The translations under genes and the position numbers were made by a program. Below, in pieces: positions 1 through 7,901 of a stretch of DNA of 64,000 bases (the stretch's first letter is position 1; each line of letters opens with the position of its first letter). The stretch is from Ochrobactrum quorumnocens. Lineage in GTDB: Bacteria > Pseudomonadota > Alphaproteobacteria > Rhizobiales > Rhizobiaceae. The notes beneath the pieces are model-generated. The model saw nothing but the letters and a program-made list of their open reading frames with translations, was not told the DNA's origin and made no database searches. Location of the stretch: NCBI RefSeq assembly GCF_002278035.1, contig NZ_CP022605.1, positions 496,001 to 560,000 of the forward strand, written 5' to 3'.

Positions 1-1
1 A

Positions 2-301
2 AACGAGGATGGAAGCGAGAAACGTGAGACCTCTGTCCTCGCACACTTCATATCAATGGAGCATCTCGAAAGTTGGGCCGCATCGCATAAGACGCATCTT
101 GATATTTACAAGCATGCCATTGCGATGAACCGTAAATTCAAGCAAGAGCGCGAATTCGTGTCATGGCACGAGTTGTTCGTAAATCAATCTGCAAGCTTCG
201 AGTACGTAAACTGTAATCCCACTACAGGTTTGCTCCCCTTTGCGAGCCTGGAAGGTTTCGACGGAACGGTTGCGACTCCACTCACCAAAGCTGTAGGATA
301 A
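2..301 (+). CDS. Aldoxime dehydratase, C-terminal part (cut by window edge)
   Basis: The reading frame is open from the left edge, so only the last 99 residues are present. The sequence matches the C-terminus of heme-containing (phenylacet)aldoxime dehydratases, which convert aldoximes to nitriles. The segment SWAASHKTHLDIY carries the His that fits the proximal heme ligand region. SWHELFV carries the His that fits the distal catalytic residue, and it is followed by the family-typical YVNCNPTTGLLP. An internal ATG at 56 is not a plausible start, because homologous sequence continues upstream of it. An amidase of the nitrile-pathway type follows 177 bases downstream, which supports the call. 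The family assignment is from memory of these motifs and was not searched. Confidence 0.8.
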   Translation, partial: NEDGSEKRETSVLAHFISMEHLESWAASHKTHLDIYKHAIAMNRKFKQEREFVSWHELFVNQSASFEYVNCNPTTGLLPFASLEGFDGTVATPLTKAVG

Positions 302-478
302 CGGAAATGCTTTCTGAATCTAGTAAGTATTTGACAGTTGTTCCTAGAATGGCCGGGGGTTGCTTGAACACGGCGTTACAGATGTATCAGCAGTTGTTTG
401 CGCTATAAGCTTGACAGACCAATAAAAAATTTTACTATTCACCATCCTGAAACCTCTTCTATATATGGAATATCCTTG

Positions 479-1984
479 ATGCCGGTAATCCGTCCTGATT
501 TGAAAGAGCTGAAGGCGACCGCTGAAAGTCTGTCTCTTGACTTATCTTCCGCCGATCTCGATTTCTTTATGGAGGAGATGCAATCGACACTCGACCTTTA
601 TGACCTTGTCGAGGCAGAGCCTGATTACCTGCCGGATGTTAAGTATCCTCGCACCTCAGGCATACGGCCAGCCCTCGCAGACAATCCCTTGAATGCTTGG
701 TACGTAAAAACTGATATCAAGGGTGCGGCTCAAGGCAAGCTGTCTGGTAAATCTGTTGTTATCAAAGACAATATTGCTGTTGCAGGTGTCCCGATGATGA
801 ATGGAGCGTCAACGTTAGAGGGATATGTGCCGGATATAGACGCAACAGTCGTAACACGTTTGTTGGATGCAGGGGCTACCATAGTAGGAAAAGCGCACTG
901 TGAGTATCTTTGTCTTTCAGGAGGTTCTCATACTGGCGCACTGGGTCCGGTCAGAAATCCTCATCGTTCAGACTATTCGGCTGCTGGATCATCATCGGGA
1001 TGCGCGGTTCTTATCGCGACTGGCGAAGCCGATATGGCAGTCGGCGGGGATCAAGGCGGTTCTATTCGTACGCCCGCTTCTTACTGCGGTATCGTAGGCA
1101 TGAAACCAACATGGGGCCTCGTCCCATACACGGGTGCTATGCCCATAGAGCTTACCATCGACCATCTGGGGCCGATGACGCGCACTGTTGCTGATAATGC
1201 GTTGATGCTTGAGGTACTCGCGGGATACGATGGATTTGATCCGCGACAATCAGCTTCTATCCAACCCCAACAATACACCGATGCACTCGGAAAATCTGTG
1301 GCCGGCTTAAAAATTGCCATCTTAAAGGAAGGCTTTGCACACGCCGAATCCGAAAACGATGTTGACGAAACCGTGCGTGCCGCCGCAGCGAAGTTCAGGC
1401 AACTTGGTGCGACTGTCGAGGAAATTTCTATACCCATGCATCGATTGGGTTCGGCCCTTTGGGTTGTCGTCGCATTCGAAGGCGCAACGGAACAGCTGAT
1501 GAAAGGCAACGGTCACGGATTCAACTGGAAAGGCCTCTATGCCACCAGCATGATCGACGCCCACGCTAAGTGGCGTGAGCGAGCAAATGAGCTCCCGGAC
1601 TCCGTCAAGAAAACAATGCTGGTCGGAGAAAGTATGATACGAGCAGGCAGCGGTCGATACTATGCGAAGGCGCAAAACCTAACCCGCAAACTCCGAGCTG
1701 AATATGACGCTGCACTGGCTCGACACGACCTTTTGTTAATGCCAACTACGCCCATGAAGGCGACACGTTTGCCTGACAACACCGCTTCACGTACGCTCGC
1801 CTTGCGTCGTGCCACAGAAAATATGGCCAATACTTTTCCATTTGATCTAACGAGTCATCCGGCGATCAGTATACCTTGCGGATCAATCGACGGTCTGCCT
1901 ATCGGAATGATGCTCGTCGGAAAGCACTATGACGAAATGACGATTTACCGCGCTGCTCACGCATTTGAACAACTCGAGAGCTAA
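479..1984 (+). CDS. Amidase of nitrile/aldoxime pathway (amidase signature family)
   Basis: Probable amide hydrolase releasing carboxylate and ammonia in the cytoplasm. The protein, 501 residues from this ATG, resembles the enantioselective amidases found beside nitrile hydratase genes in Rhodococcus. The Ser-cisSer-Lys triad is visible. The Lys lies in VVIKDNIAVAG (about residue 96), the cis-Ser in AGSSSG (about 172), and the nucleophile Ser in GGDQGGSIRTPA (about 195). A longer frame begins at a TTG at 398, but the homologous N-terminus (MPVIRPD) starts at 479 and a GGAA lies just upstream, so 479 is preferred. It lies between the aldoxime dehydratase fragment and an ABC importer. No nitrile hydratase is seen in the window; it may lie to the left. 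Confidence 0.88.
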   Translation: MPVIRPDLKELKATAESLSLDLSSADLDFFMEEMQSTLDLYDLVEAEPDYLPDVKYPRTSGIRPALADNPLNAWYVKTDIKGAAQGKLSGKSVVIKDNIAVAGVPMMNGASTLEGYVPDIDATVVTRLLDAGATIVGKAHCEYLCLSGGSHTGALGPVRNPHRSDYSAAGSSSGCAVLIATGEADMAVGGDQGGSIRTPASYCGIVGMKPTWGLVPYTGAMPIELTIDHLGPMTRTVADNALMLEVLAGYDGFDPRQSASIQPQQYTDALGKSVAGLKIAILKEGFAHAESENDVDETVRAAAAKFRQLGATVEEISIPMHRLGSALWVVVAFEGATEQLMKGNGHGFNWKGLYATSMIDAHAKWRERANELPDSVKKTMLVGESMIRAGSGRYYAKAQNLTRKLRAEYDAALARHDLLLMPTTPMKATRLPDNTASRTLALRRATENMANTFPFDLTSHPAISIPCGSIDGLPIGMMLVGKHYDEMTIYRAAHAFEQLES

Positions 1985-2029
1985 CGGAAATCTTAGCGAA
2001 CATACCGAAATAAAAAAGGGGAACATGCA

Positions 2030-3265
2030 ATGACTTCAAGACGCGAGTTTCTAAAAAAGGCAGCTTTGTCTTCGGCTGTCCTAGCCGTTGGCCCGGCACT
2101 TCTGAATTCAAAAGCATTTGCTGCCGACGACATCCTGGTAGGAGGCATCCACGATCTTTCAGGGGGGCTCGACCTTTACGGAAAACCGATGGCTGATGCG
2201 CTTATTCTAGCAGCCGAGGAAATCAATGAGTCTGGCGGACTCCTAGGCAGACAGATACGTCTAATCACCCAAGACCCACAGTCCAACATGCAGCAGTATA
2301 CTCAAATTGCACAGAAGATGGCCCTTGCGGATAGAGTTGCTGTTGTACACGGTGGTATGACGTCCGCCTCGCGCGAGGTCATCCGACCGGTAATGCGACG
2401 AGCTAAAACGCTTTATTTTTATAACACACAATATGAAGGCGGCGTTTGCGACCGTAACACTTTCTGCACCGGTGCAACGCCTGCCCAAAATTTAGCGTCA
2501 GCTGTGCCTGAATCGATCAGCCGGTTCGGTAAATCCATTTATATCGTCGCAGCCGACTACAATTACGGACAAATCATCTCCGACTGGGTCAAAAAACTAG
2601 CCGCGGAAAACGGCGGTCAGGTGGTCGCAGTTGAGTTCTTTCCTCTCGATGTTTCCGATTTCGGCCCAACGATCCAGAAAATTCAATCGGTCGGCCCCGA
2701 TATGGTGTTCTCAGCGCTCGTCGGAGGTCCACACGTTTCGTTCTACCGCCAGTGGGCCGCAGCTGGCCTCAATTCGAAAATGCCGATAGTTTCGAGTACT
2801 TTCAGTCATGGGCAGGAACAAAAAGTTCTCTCCCCTGCAGAAGGCGACGGAATTGTGACGTTTGCAAGCTATTTTGAAACGATCGATTCCCCCGTCAACA
2901 AAGCGTTTCTTGAACGCTGGCATAAAAAGTTCGGCGACAACTATCCCGTCGTTACCGAATTTGCATCGAACACCTATCAAGGTATGCATTTGTGGGCCAA
3001 GGCGGTAACTGCCGCAAACAGCATTGATCGCCAGAAGGTCATCGAGGCCTTGGAAGCTGGTATATCAATTGACGGTCCAAGTGGCTTGGTAACTATTGAT
3101 CCGCAGACTCACCATGTCAAAGTCGATGCACGTATGGCGGAAACAAAGAACCAAACCTTTGAAATCCTGAAGCAATGGGATCAACAAGCCTCCGTCGATA
3201 CGCAAGCGGTCTGCAATCTCGAGCGTGATCCGGATTCAAACGAGCAGTTCGTCATTACACCGTAA
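2030..3265 (+). CDS. Periplasmic substrate-binding protein, AmiC/UrtA-like
   Basis: Type I periplasmic binding protein (Peripla_BP_6 family) of a branched-chain-type ABC importer, 411 residues. The N-terminus MTSRREFLKKAALSSAV has a twin-arginine-like pattern and ends in AFA before ADDILVGG, suggesting Tat export. The core (HDLSGGLDLYGKPMADAL, NESGGLLGRQI) is typical of urea and short-chain amide receptors. Its position after an amidase suggests an amide, nitrile or related ligand; the exact ligand is inference. The start has an AAGGGGAAC Shine-Dalgarno. Two hairpins separate it from the permease genes, which may raise binding-protein mRNA relative to the rest. Confidence 0.88.
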   Translation: MTSRREFLKKAALSSAVLAVGPALLNSKAFAADDILVGGIHDLSGGLDLYGKPMADALILAAEEINESGGLLGRQIRLITQDPQSNMQQYTQIAQKMALADRVAVVHGGMTSASREVIRPVMRRAKTLYFYNTQYEGGVCDRNTFCTGATPAQNLASAVPESISRFGKSIYIVAADYNYGQIISDWVKKLAAENGGQVVAVEFFPLDVSDFGPTIQKIQSVGPDMVFSALVGGPHVSFYRQWAAAGLNSKMPIVSSTFSHGQEQKVLSPAEGDGIVTFASYFETIDSPVNKAFLERWHKKFGDNYPVVTEFASNTYQGMHLWAKAVTAANSIDRQKVIEALEAGISIDGPSGLVTIDPQTHHVKVDARMAETKNQTFEILKQWDQQASVDTQAVCNLERDPDSNEQFVITP

Positions 3266-3267
3266 AA

Positions 3268-3316
3268 GCACTCGAAGTGCCGTATTTTGCCACTATACGC
3301 GGGACCGCGTGTAGTG
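3268..3316 (+). promoter_or_regulatory. Two intergenic stem-loops after binding-protein gene
   Basis: A small hairpin (GCACT-cga-AGTGC, 3269-3281) is followed by a long one. The long hairpin's arms are CACTATACGCG (3291-3301) and CGCGTGTAGTG (3306-3316), pairing over 11 positions with one T-G wobble and a 4-base loop. No U-run follows the second, so mRNA stabilisation or partial attenuation is more likely than full termination. Confidence 0.6.
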
Positions 3317-3389
3317 ACGCCATCAGCGAAGAACCTTGCCAGTTTGGTGCATAACAGAACGAGCAAGGTTGCCTTCATGGGAGGAAGCC

Positions 3390-4256
3390 GTGACTTTCGT
3401 ATTAATTGCTGGGCTGGAGATTCTGTCCAGTGTGGCCAGTCTTATCCTCATTGCAATTGGCCTTGCCATCGTGTTTGGGATGATGCGAGTGATCAATCTC
3501 GCTCATGGTGAGTTTCTAATGCTTGGCGCGTATACGGCTATAACGGCCGTCAGTCTCGGTGTGAATTTCTACATCGCAGTCTTAGTTGTAGCACCAATTG
3601 TTGTAGGTATCCTCGGCCTAATTGTTGAACGCCTCGTCATCCGTCATCTTTATGGACGCATCATCGATACAATGCTTGCGACTTGGGGGCTATCCTTATT
3701 GTTTGTGGGCTTGATAACGACTGTCTTCGGTAATACCACCACCGGCATTTCGTCTCCAATTTCAGCTGTGACGATCGGCTCCGCCAATGTCAGCGGGTAC
3801 AAGTTCTTTATCATTGGGGTAGCCGTCCTCGTTGTGGGGGCGCTTGTGCTTCTTTTAAAGAAAACTGAGTTCGGTTTGATTGCGCGAGCTACGATGCAAA
3901 ACCCGGACATGGCGTCGGCAGTCGGCATCGATCCTAAGCGCACCTATGCCCTAACATTCGGGCTCGGCGCGGCTCTGGCAGGCTTGGCTGGCGGAATAAT
4001 GGCGCCCATAACGGGCGTGATGCCCAGCATCGGGGCAAGTTTTGTTGCGAAAGCATTCATTACTGTCATTGGCGGCGGAGCATCCGTAGTAGCTGGGACG
4101 CTCAGCGCATCCACCTTATTTGGCACGGTCAATCAGGTTACTAGTTTCCTGACAACACCCGTTCTCGGCGAGGTCGCCATGCTGCTTGCCGCCGTTGTAC
4201 TTGTCCGCCTTATGCCACAGGGTATAACCGGTCGAATTTTCCGGAGTAGCATATGA
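3390..4256 (+). CDS. ABC importer permease, LivH/UrtB type
   Basis: Inner-membrane permease of the branched-chain amino acid/urea importer family. It is a very hydrophobic protein with about eight membrane segments and the conserved motifs GMMRVINLAHGEFLMLGAY and GLAGGIMAP. The open frame extends upstream to 3336, but a GTG at 3390 preceded by GGGAGGAAG is the better start and gives 288 residues, the usual length. The stop overlaps the next permease start by four bases (ATGA), showing translational coupling. It should pair with the downstream LivM-type permease and two ATPases to import the ligand of the 2030-3265 binding protein. Confidence 0.9.
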   Translation: MTFVLIAGLEILSSVASLILIAIGLAIVFGMMRVINLAHGEFLMLGAYTAITAVSLGVNFYIAVLVVAPIVVGILGLIVERLVIRHLYGRIIDTMLATWGLSLLFVGLITTVFGNTTTGISSPISAVTIGSANVSGYKFFIIGVAVLVVGALVLLLKKTEFGLIARATMQNPDMASAVGIDPKRTYALTFGLGAALAGLAGGIMAPITGVMPSIGASFVAKAFITVIGGGASVVAGTLSASTLFGTVNQVTSFLTTPVLGEVAMLLAAVVLVRLMPQGITGRIFRSSI

Positions 4257-5281
4257 TGAGCATCGAATGGAAAAAATACGGGCCTGCGTTTGCAGCTATC
4301 GTCTTGGCGATGTCCGCCATCATTTGCGTACCAAAACTTTTCAACGAATATGAAGTCATGCAAATGACCGTCTACGTCATTCTGGCAATTCTTGCCCTCT
4401 CCCTTGCCTTTATTTGGGGCTTTGGTGGGATTCTATCCTTTGGTCACGCGATGTTTTTCGGACTGGGCTCATACGCTTATGCAATCGCTGCAATTAATTT
4501 CGGTGAGACAACATCGGCGTTTATCGTTGCGATAATCGTTCCTTGTCTTTTTGCAGCACTACTAGGCTACTTTATGTTCTACGGCCGTATCAGTGATGTT
4601 TACCTTGGTGCCATCACGTTGACGGTTTCGTTGATTTTTTTCAAGGTCGCAAATTCGACTTCCGGTTCGGCCTACAAGATCGGTGTGGCTCCCCTTGGAG
4701 GTTTTAACGGAATTCCGTCGGTACCTAGATTGACCGTACCAGGTTTTCCCACCTGGGAGCTTAACACTATCGAACTCTTCGCTGTCTGCGTTGGTTTTCT
4801 AGCCCTTACGTACATCGGATTACGGTTTTTGATCGCAAGTGACTTCGGCCGGATTGTGATATCGGTTAAAGAAAACGAGAAACGTTCCGTATTGCTTGGA
4901 TACGACGTCCGCCTCTACAAACTGGTTACGTTCATAATCGGGGCCGCAATCGCAGGCGCTGCGGGTAGTCTATATGCGAACTGGGGCAGTTATACCGACC
5001 CTACAGTCTTTGCTTTATCGCAATCGGTACAAATCATCATCTGGGTGGTCGTCGGAGGTGTCGGCACACTGATTGGCCCCATCCTCGGCTGCTTCTTCAT
5101 TCAGTGGTTGACCACATGGCTGACGACGGTTGACAGTGTCAATAAGGACGTCATCCTTGGCGGCATATTAACACTCATGGTCCTTTTGTTACGGCAAGGT
5201 TTCGTACCCTCAGTTCGACAGTTCTTTTGTCAGATCAGGTCTAAAACGCCTCCCCCTCGTCATGAAGAGAAAATCGCATGA
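4253..5281 (+). CDS. ABC importer permease, LivM/UrtC type
   Basis: Second membrane subunit of the importer, 342 residues, with repeated hydrophobic helices. The LivM-family segments GFGGILSFGHAMFFGLGSYAYA and VVVGGVGTLIGPILG are present. It overlaps the preceding permease by ATGA and the following ATPase gene by four bases (5278-5281), so the genes form one tight operon. The C-terminus is a short basic, proline-rich cytoplasmic tail. Family assignment is secure; the substrate is inferred from the amidase neighbour. Confidence 0.9.
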   Translation: MMSIEWKKYGPAFAAIVLAMSAIICVPKLFNEYEVMQMTVYVILAILALSLAFIWGFGGILSFGHAMFFGLGSYAYAIAAINFGETTSAFIVAIIVPCLFAALLGYFMFYGRISDVYLGAITLTVSLIFFKVANSTSGSAYKIGVAPLGGFNGIPSVPRLTVPGFPTWELNTIELFAVCVGFLALTYIGLRFLIASDFGRIVISVKENEKRSVLLGYDVRLYKLVTFIIGAAIAGAAGSLYANWGSYTDPTVFALSQSVQIIIWVVVGGVGTLIGPILGCFFIQWLTTWLTTVDSVNKDVILGGILTLMVLLLRQGFVPSVRQFFCQIRSKTPPPRHEEKIA

Positions 5282-6015
5282 GCGCTATGTCAAACCTTGT
5301 AGAAACCAAAAACCTTGGCATTCATTTCGGCGGGCTCAAAGCGATCCAAAATGTGGACTTTTCTCTCGCTGACGGTGAGCTGCGATGCCTCATTGGTCCA
5401 AACGGCGCGGGGAAAACAACTTTTTTCCGCCTGCTCACTGGTGTCCATAGACCCTCAACTGGTAGTGTCACTATCAATGGGACACCAACCAGAGGCCTTC
5501 AAACGCATCAAATTGCTAAACTTGGCGTCGGGATAAAGACTCAAATACCAAGTCTTTTCGACAATTTAAGCGTTCGAGAAAACCTCTGGCTTGCTGCACG
5601 CAAAACCAATCCTCGTGTCGTCGCTGACGCTATCGCCGACGAGGTGCTCCATACCATCAGACTCAATCACGTTGCTTCGGCTGACGTTGTAAAACTCTCC
5701 CACGGCCAACGGCAGTGGGTCGAACTTGGAGTCGTCATTGCCACCCGCCCAAAACTAATTTTGCTTGACGAACCCGCGGCTGGCATGACTGGGAAAGAGC
5801 GTGAGCGAACTGCGGAGTTAATTTTGGACATTAACCGGGAATGCTCGATCATCGTGGTTGAGCATGACATGGAATTCATCAAAATGATCGCAAAGAAAGT
5901 GACCGTCTTCAACCGAGGTGAGGTTCTCATGGAAGATACGATCGAACGTGTTTTAGCGGACCAACGTGTCAAAGACGTGTATCTTGGGAAGCAGACCGGA
6001 GGCGTGACGCTATGA
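5278..6015 (+). CDS. ABC importer ATPase, LivG/UrtD type
   Basis: Cytoplasmic ATP-hydrolysing subunit, 245 residues. The Walker A GPNGAGKT, signature LSHGQRQWVELG (in place of the usual LSGGQ), Walker B LILLDEP and switch His in VVEHDM are all readable. The LSHGQ signature and the short C-terminus fit the UrtD branch better than LivG. It overlaps both neighbouring genes by four bases, consistent with one polycistronic unit from the binding protein or amidase to 6698. Confidence 0.92.
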   Translation: MSAMSNLVETKNLGIHFGGLKAIQNVDFSLADGELRCLIGPNGAGKTTFFRLLTGVHRPSTGSVTINGTPTRGLQTHQIAKLGVGIKTQIPSLFDNLSVRENLWLAARKTNPRVVADAIADEVLHTIRLNHVASADVVKLSHGQRQWVELGVVIATRPKLILLDEPAAGMTGKERERTAELILDINRECSIIVVEHDMEFIKMIAKKVTVFNRGEVLMEDTIERVLADQRVKDVYLGKQTGGVTL

Positions 6016-6698
6016 TCCTTTCCGTTTCCAATCTTGCATCCGGCTATGGCAACATTCCGATTCTCCATGGCATAAGCTTCGGTGTCGCACAGGGCGAAGC
6101 GATCGGAATATGGGGGCACAACGGGATGGGAAAAACGACATTGCTTACGACATTGTTGGGCTTTCGCACAGCGACACAAGGTCAGATTAACTTTGCAGGA
6201 CATGATATTACGCACTACTCGCCGCATCAGCGCGCGCGAATGGGCTTAGGCCTCGTACCGCAAGGGCGCCAGATATTCCCAGCGCTGACCGTTGCTGAAA
6301 ACCTGCGTGCAGGAAGTGCTGTTTCAGGAGGACACAAAAAAGGGGTGACGGAGGATGTTCTAGAACTATTTCCACGTTTAAAACCCCTTTTGTCTCGAGC
6401 CGGTGGTCTACTTTCTGGTGGCGAGCAGCAGCTTCTCGCGCTTGCTCGGTGCTTGTGTGGTGAGCCCAAAGTGATTATGCTTGACGAGCCCACCGAAGGT
6501 ATCCAACCGTCGATCAACGAAGAAATCGTCGAGACTTTAATCGCATTGCGTAAGAGCAGAGGCTTGACTTTGATCGTTGTTGAGCAACGCCGGGATTTTA
6601 TTGCTGCGTTGGCAGACCGCGTCCTAATCTTGCAGAAGGGTTTGATATCAGAGGAAATATCTCCACAAAGTCTTTTGGAAGTTGAAGAGATAAACTGA
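6012..6698 (+). CDS. ABC importer ATPase, LivF/UrtE type
   Basis: Second ATPase of the importer, 228 residues. It has Walker A GHNGMGKT, signature LSGGEQQLLALAR, Walker B VIMLDEP followed by TEGIQPSI, and the H-loop position occupied by Q in VVEQRRDF. The TEGIQPSI wording and the Q in place of His are common in LivF/UrtE proteins. It is the last gene of the operon; no strong terminator is visible in the following 100 bases. Confidence 0.92.
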   Translation: MILSVSNLASGYGNIPILHGISFGVAQGEAIGIWGHNGMGKTTLLTTLLGFRTATQGQINFAGHDITHYSPHQRARMGLGLVPQGRQIFPALTVAENLRAGSAVSGGHKKGVTEDVLELFPRLKPLLSRAGGLLSGGEQQLLALARCLCGEPKVIMLDEPTEGIQPSINEEIVETLIALRKSRGLTLIVVEQRRDFIAALADRVLILQKGLISEEISPQSLLEVEEIN

Positions 6699-7084
6699 AC
6701 CCATCCCGAGTGCATTTATAAGCAGGTACAAACCGATGCAGTGGCATTAAAAATTTCACATAGCTAGTGAAAAGAATGTTGAAAGAGCGCTAGACACAAC
6801 TACGTCACGTTGTTCCTAGCCTAGCGATATGGAACCCCCATTTGGCTATTCACTCTCAGATTTCAAATCTCCATGTGTTTACGTCCATTATGGACATACG
6901 GCAACCAAGGTGCGAGGGATGACTGTCGCTCCGGCTGCCCCGAGCCGTATTTTCTGATTTTATCGAACTCAGAAATATCGGCAATGGTCCCTCGACAAAA
7001 TAGAAGTGCGGGCCGCGCGAAGACGCCTTTGAATTAGCAACGCTGTTGACTGGTCTTCCCCCAATTAATTGCTGGCGTGGGGCT
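6699..7084. other. Non-coding gap between importer operon and IS6 element
   Basis: About 390 bases with no convincing gene on either strand. Short open stretches exist but none has a ribosome binding site or recognisable protein. It may be debris at the boundary of the IS insertion. Confidence 0.5.
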
Positions 7085-7901
7085 GCACTGTCGTAACCTT
7101 AACTTTGATGTAAGTCTCAGCGGTGGATAAGAGAGCATGCACGACCGTCGCTCCTCGCTTTACCACCGCCATCGCTTTCCACCTGAGATTATTGCCGAAG
7201 CAGTGTGGCTGTATTTCCGGTTTCCGCTAAGCTTTCGCATGGTCGAAGACATGCTGGCATACCGAGGGATCATCGTTACCCACAAGACAGTGCGCGAGTG
7301 GGCTGAGAAGTTCGGACGAGACTATGCCAATACAATCCGTCGCCGCACACCGCGCCTTGGCGACAAATGGCACCTTGATGAGGCTGTCGTGACAATCAAC
7401 GGAGAACGGCACTTTCTGTGGCGCGCTGTTGATCAAGATGGCTTTGTACTTGAAGTGCTGGTCCAGAAACGCCGCGATACCAGAGCCGCCAGACGCTTTA
7501 TCCGCAAACTCTTGTCACGTCAGGGCGCAGTTCCCCGTGTCATGGTCACGGACAAGCTTGGCTCTTATGGCGCCGCCATTCGTGAGATCGGTCTCACGGT
7601 CTGTGATCATCGCCAGCACAAGGGTTTGAATAATCGGGCCGAAAATTCACATCAACCGATAAGACGGCGAGAGCGCGGCATGAAGCGCTTCAAGTCAGCT
7701 CGGCACTTGCAACGTTTCGCATCCATTCACGACCCGATTTATAACCTTCATCATTTTCCCCGCCACCGCTTCACCTCTGCCATTCACCGAGAATTACGCC
7801 AAACCGCCAATACTATCTGGCGCGATATCGCTGGCCTGTAATCCGCTTGAAACAGCATCAAAGTCCGGGATATGTCCGTAGGCAGGTTAACGTAACGGTG
7901 C
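7085..7901 (+). mobile_element. IS6-family insertion sequence (left element)
   Basis: Element deduced from its transposase. The proposed ends share GCAC(T/C)GT at 7085 and, inverted, at 7901, giving about 817 bp, the normal IS6 size. The inverted repeats are poor and no target duplication was found, so the ends are approximate. The right end lies inside the 3' region of the helicase gene. Confidence 0.45.
7137..7841 (+). CDS. IS6-family transposase
   Basis: DDE transposase of 234 residues. The catalytic acids are visible: D in KWHLDEAVV, D in MVTDKLGSYG and E in NNRAENSHQPIRRRER, with the IS6-typical C-terminal arginine-rich stretch. The N-terminus (RFPPEIIAEAVWLYFRFPLSFRMVEDMLAYRG) is the family helix-turn-helix. 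The gene appears intact. It is distinct from the other IS6 transposase in the window (34356-35045), sharing only the family pattern. Confidence 0.92.
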   Translation: MHDRRSSLYHRHRFPPEIIAEAVWLYFRFPLSFRMVEDMLAYRGIIVTHKTVREWAEKFGRDYANTIRRRTPRLGDKWHLDEAVVTINGERHFLWRAVDQDGFVLEVLVQKRRDTRAARRFIRKLLSRQGAVPRVMVTDKLGSYGAAIREIGLTVCDHRQHKGLNNRAENSHQPIRRRERGMKRFKSARHLQRFASIHDPIYNLHHFPRHRFTSAIHRELRQTANTIWRDIAGL

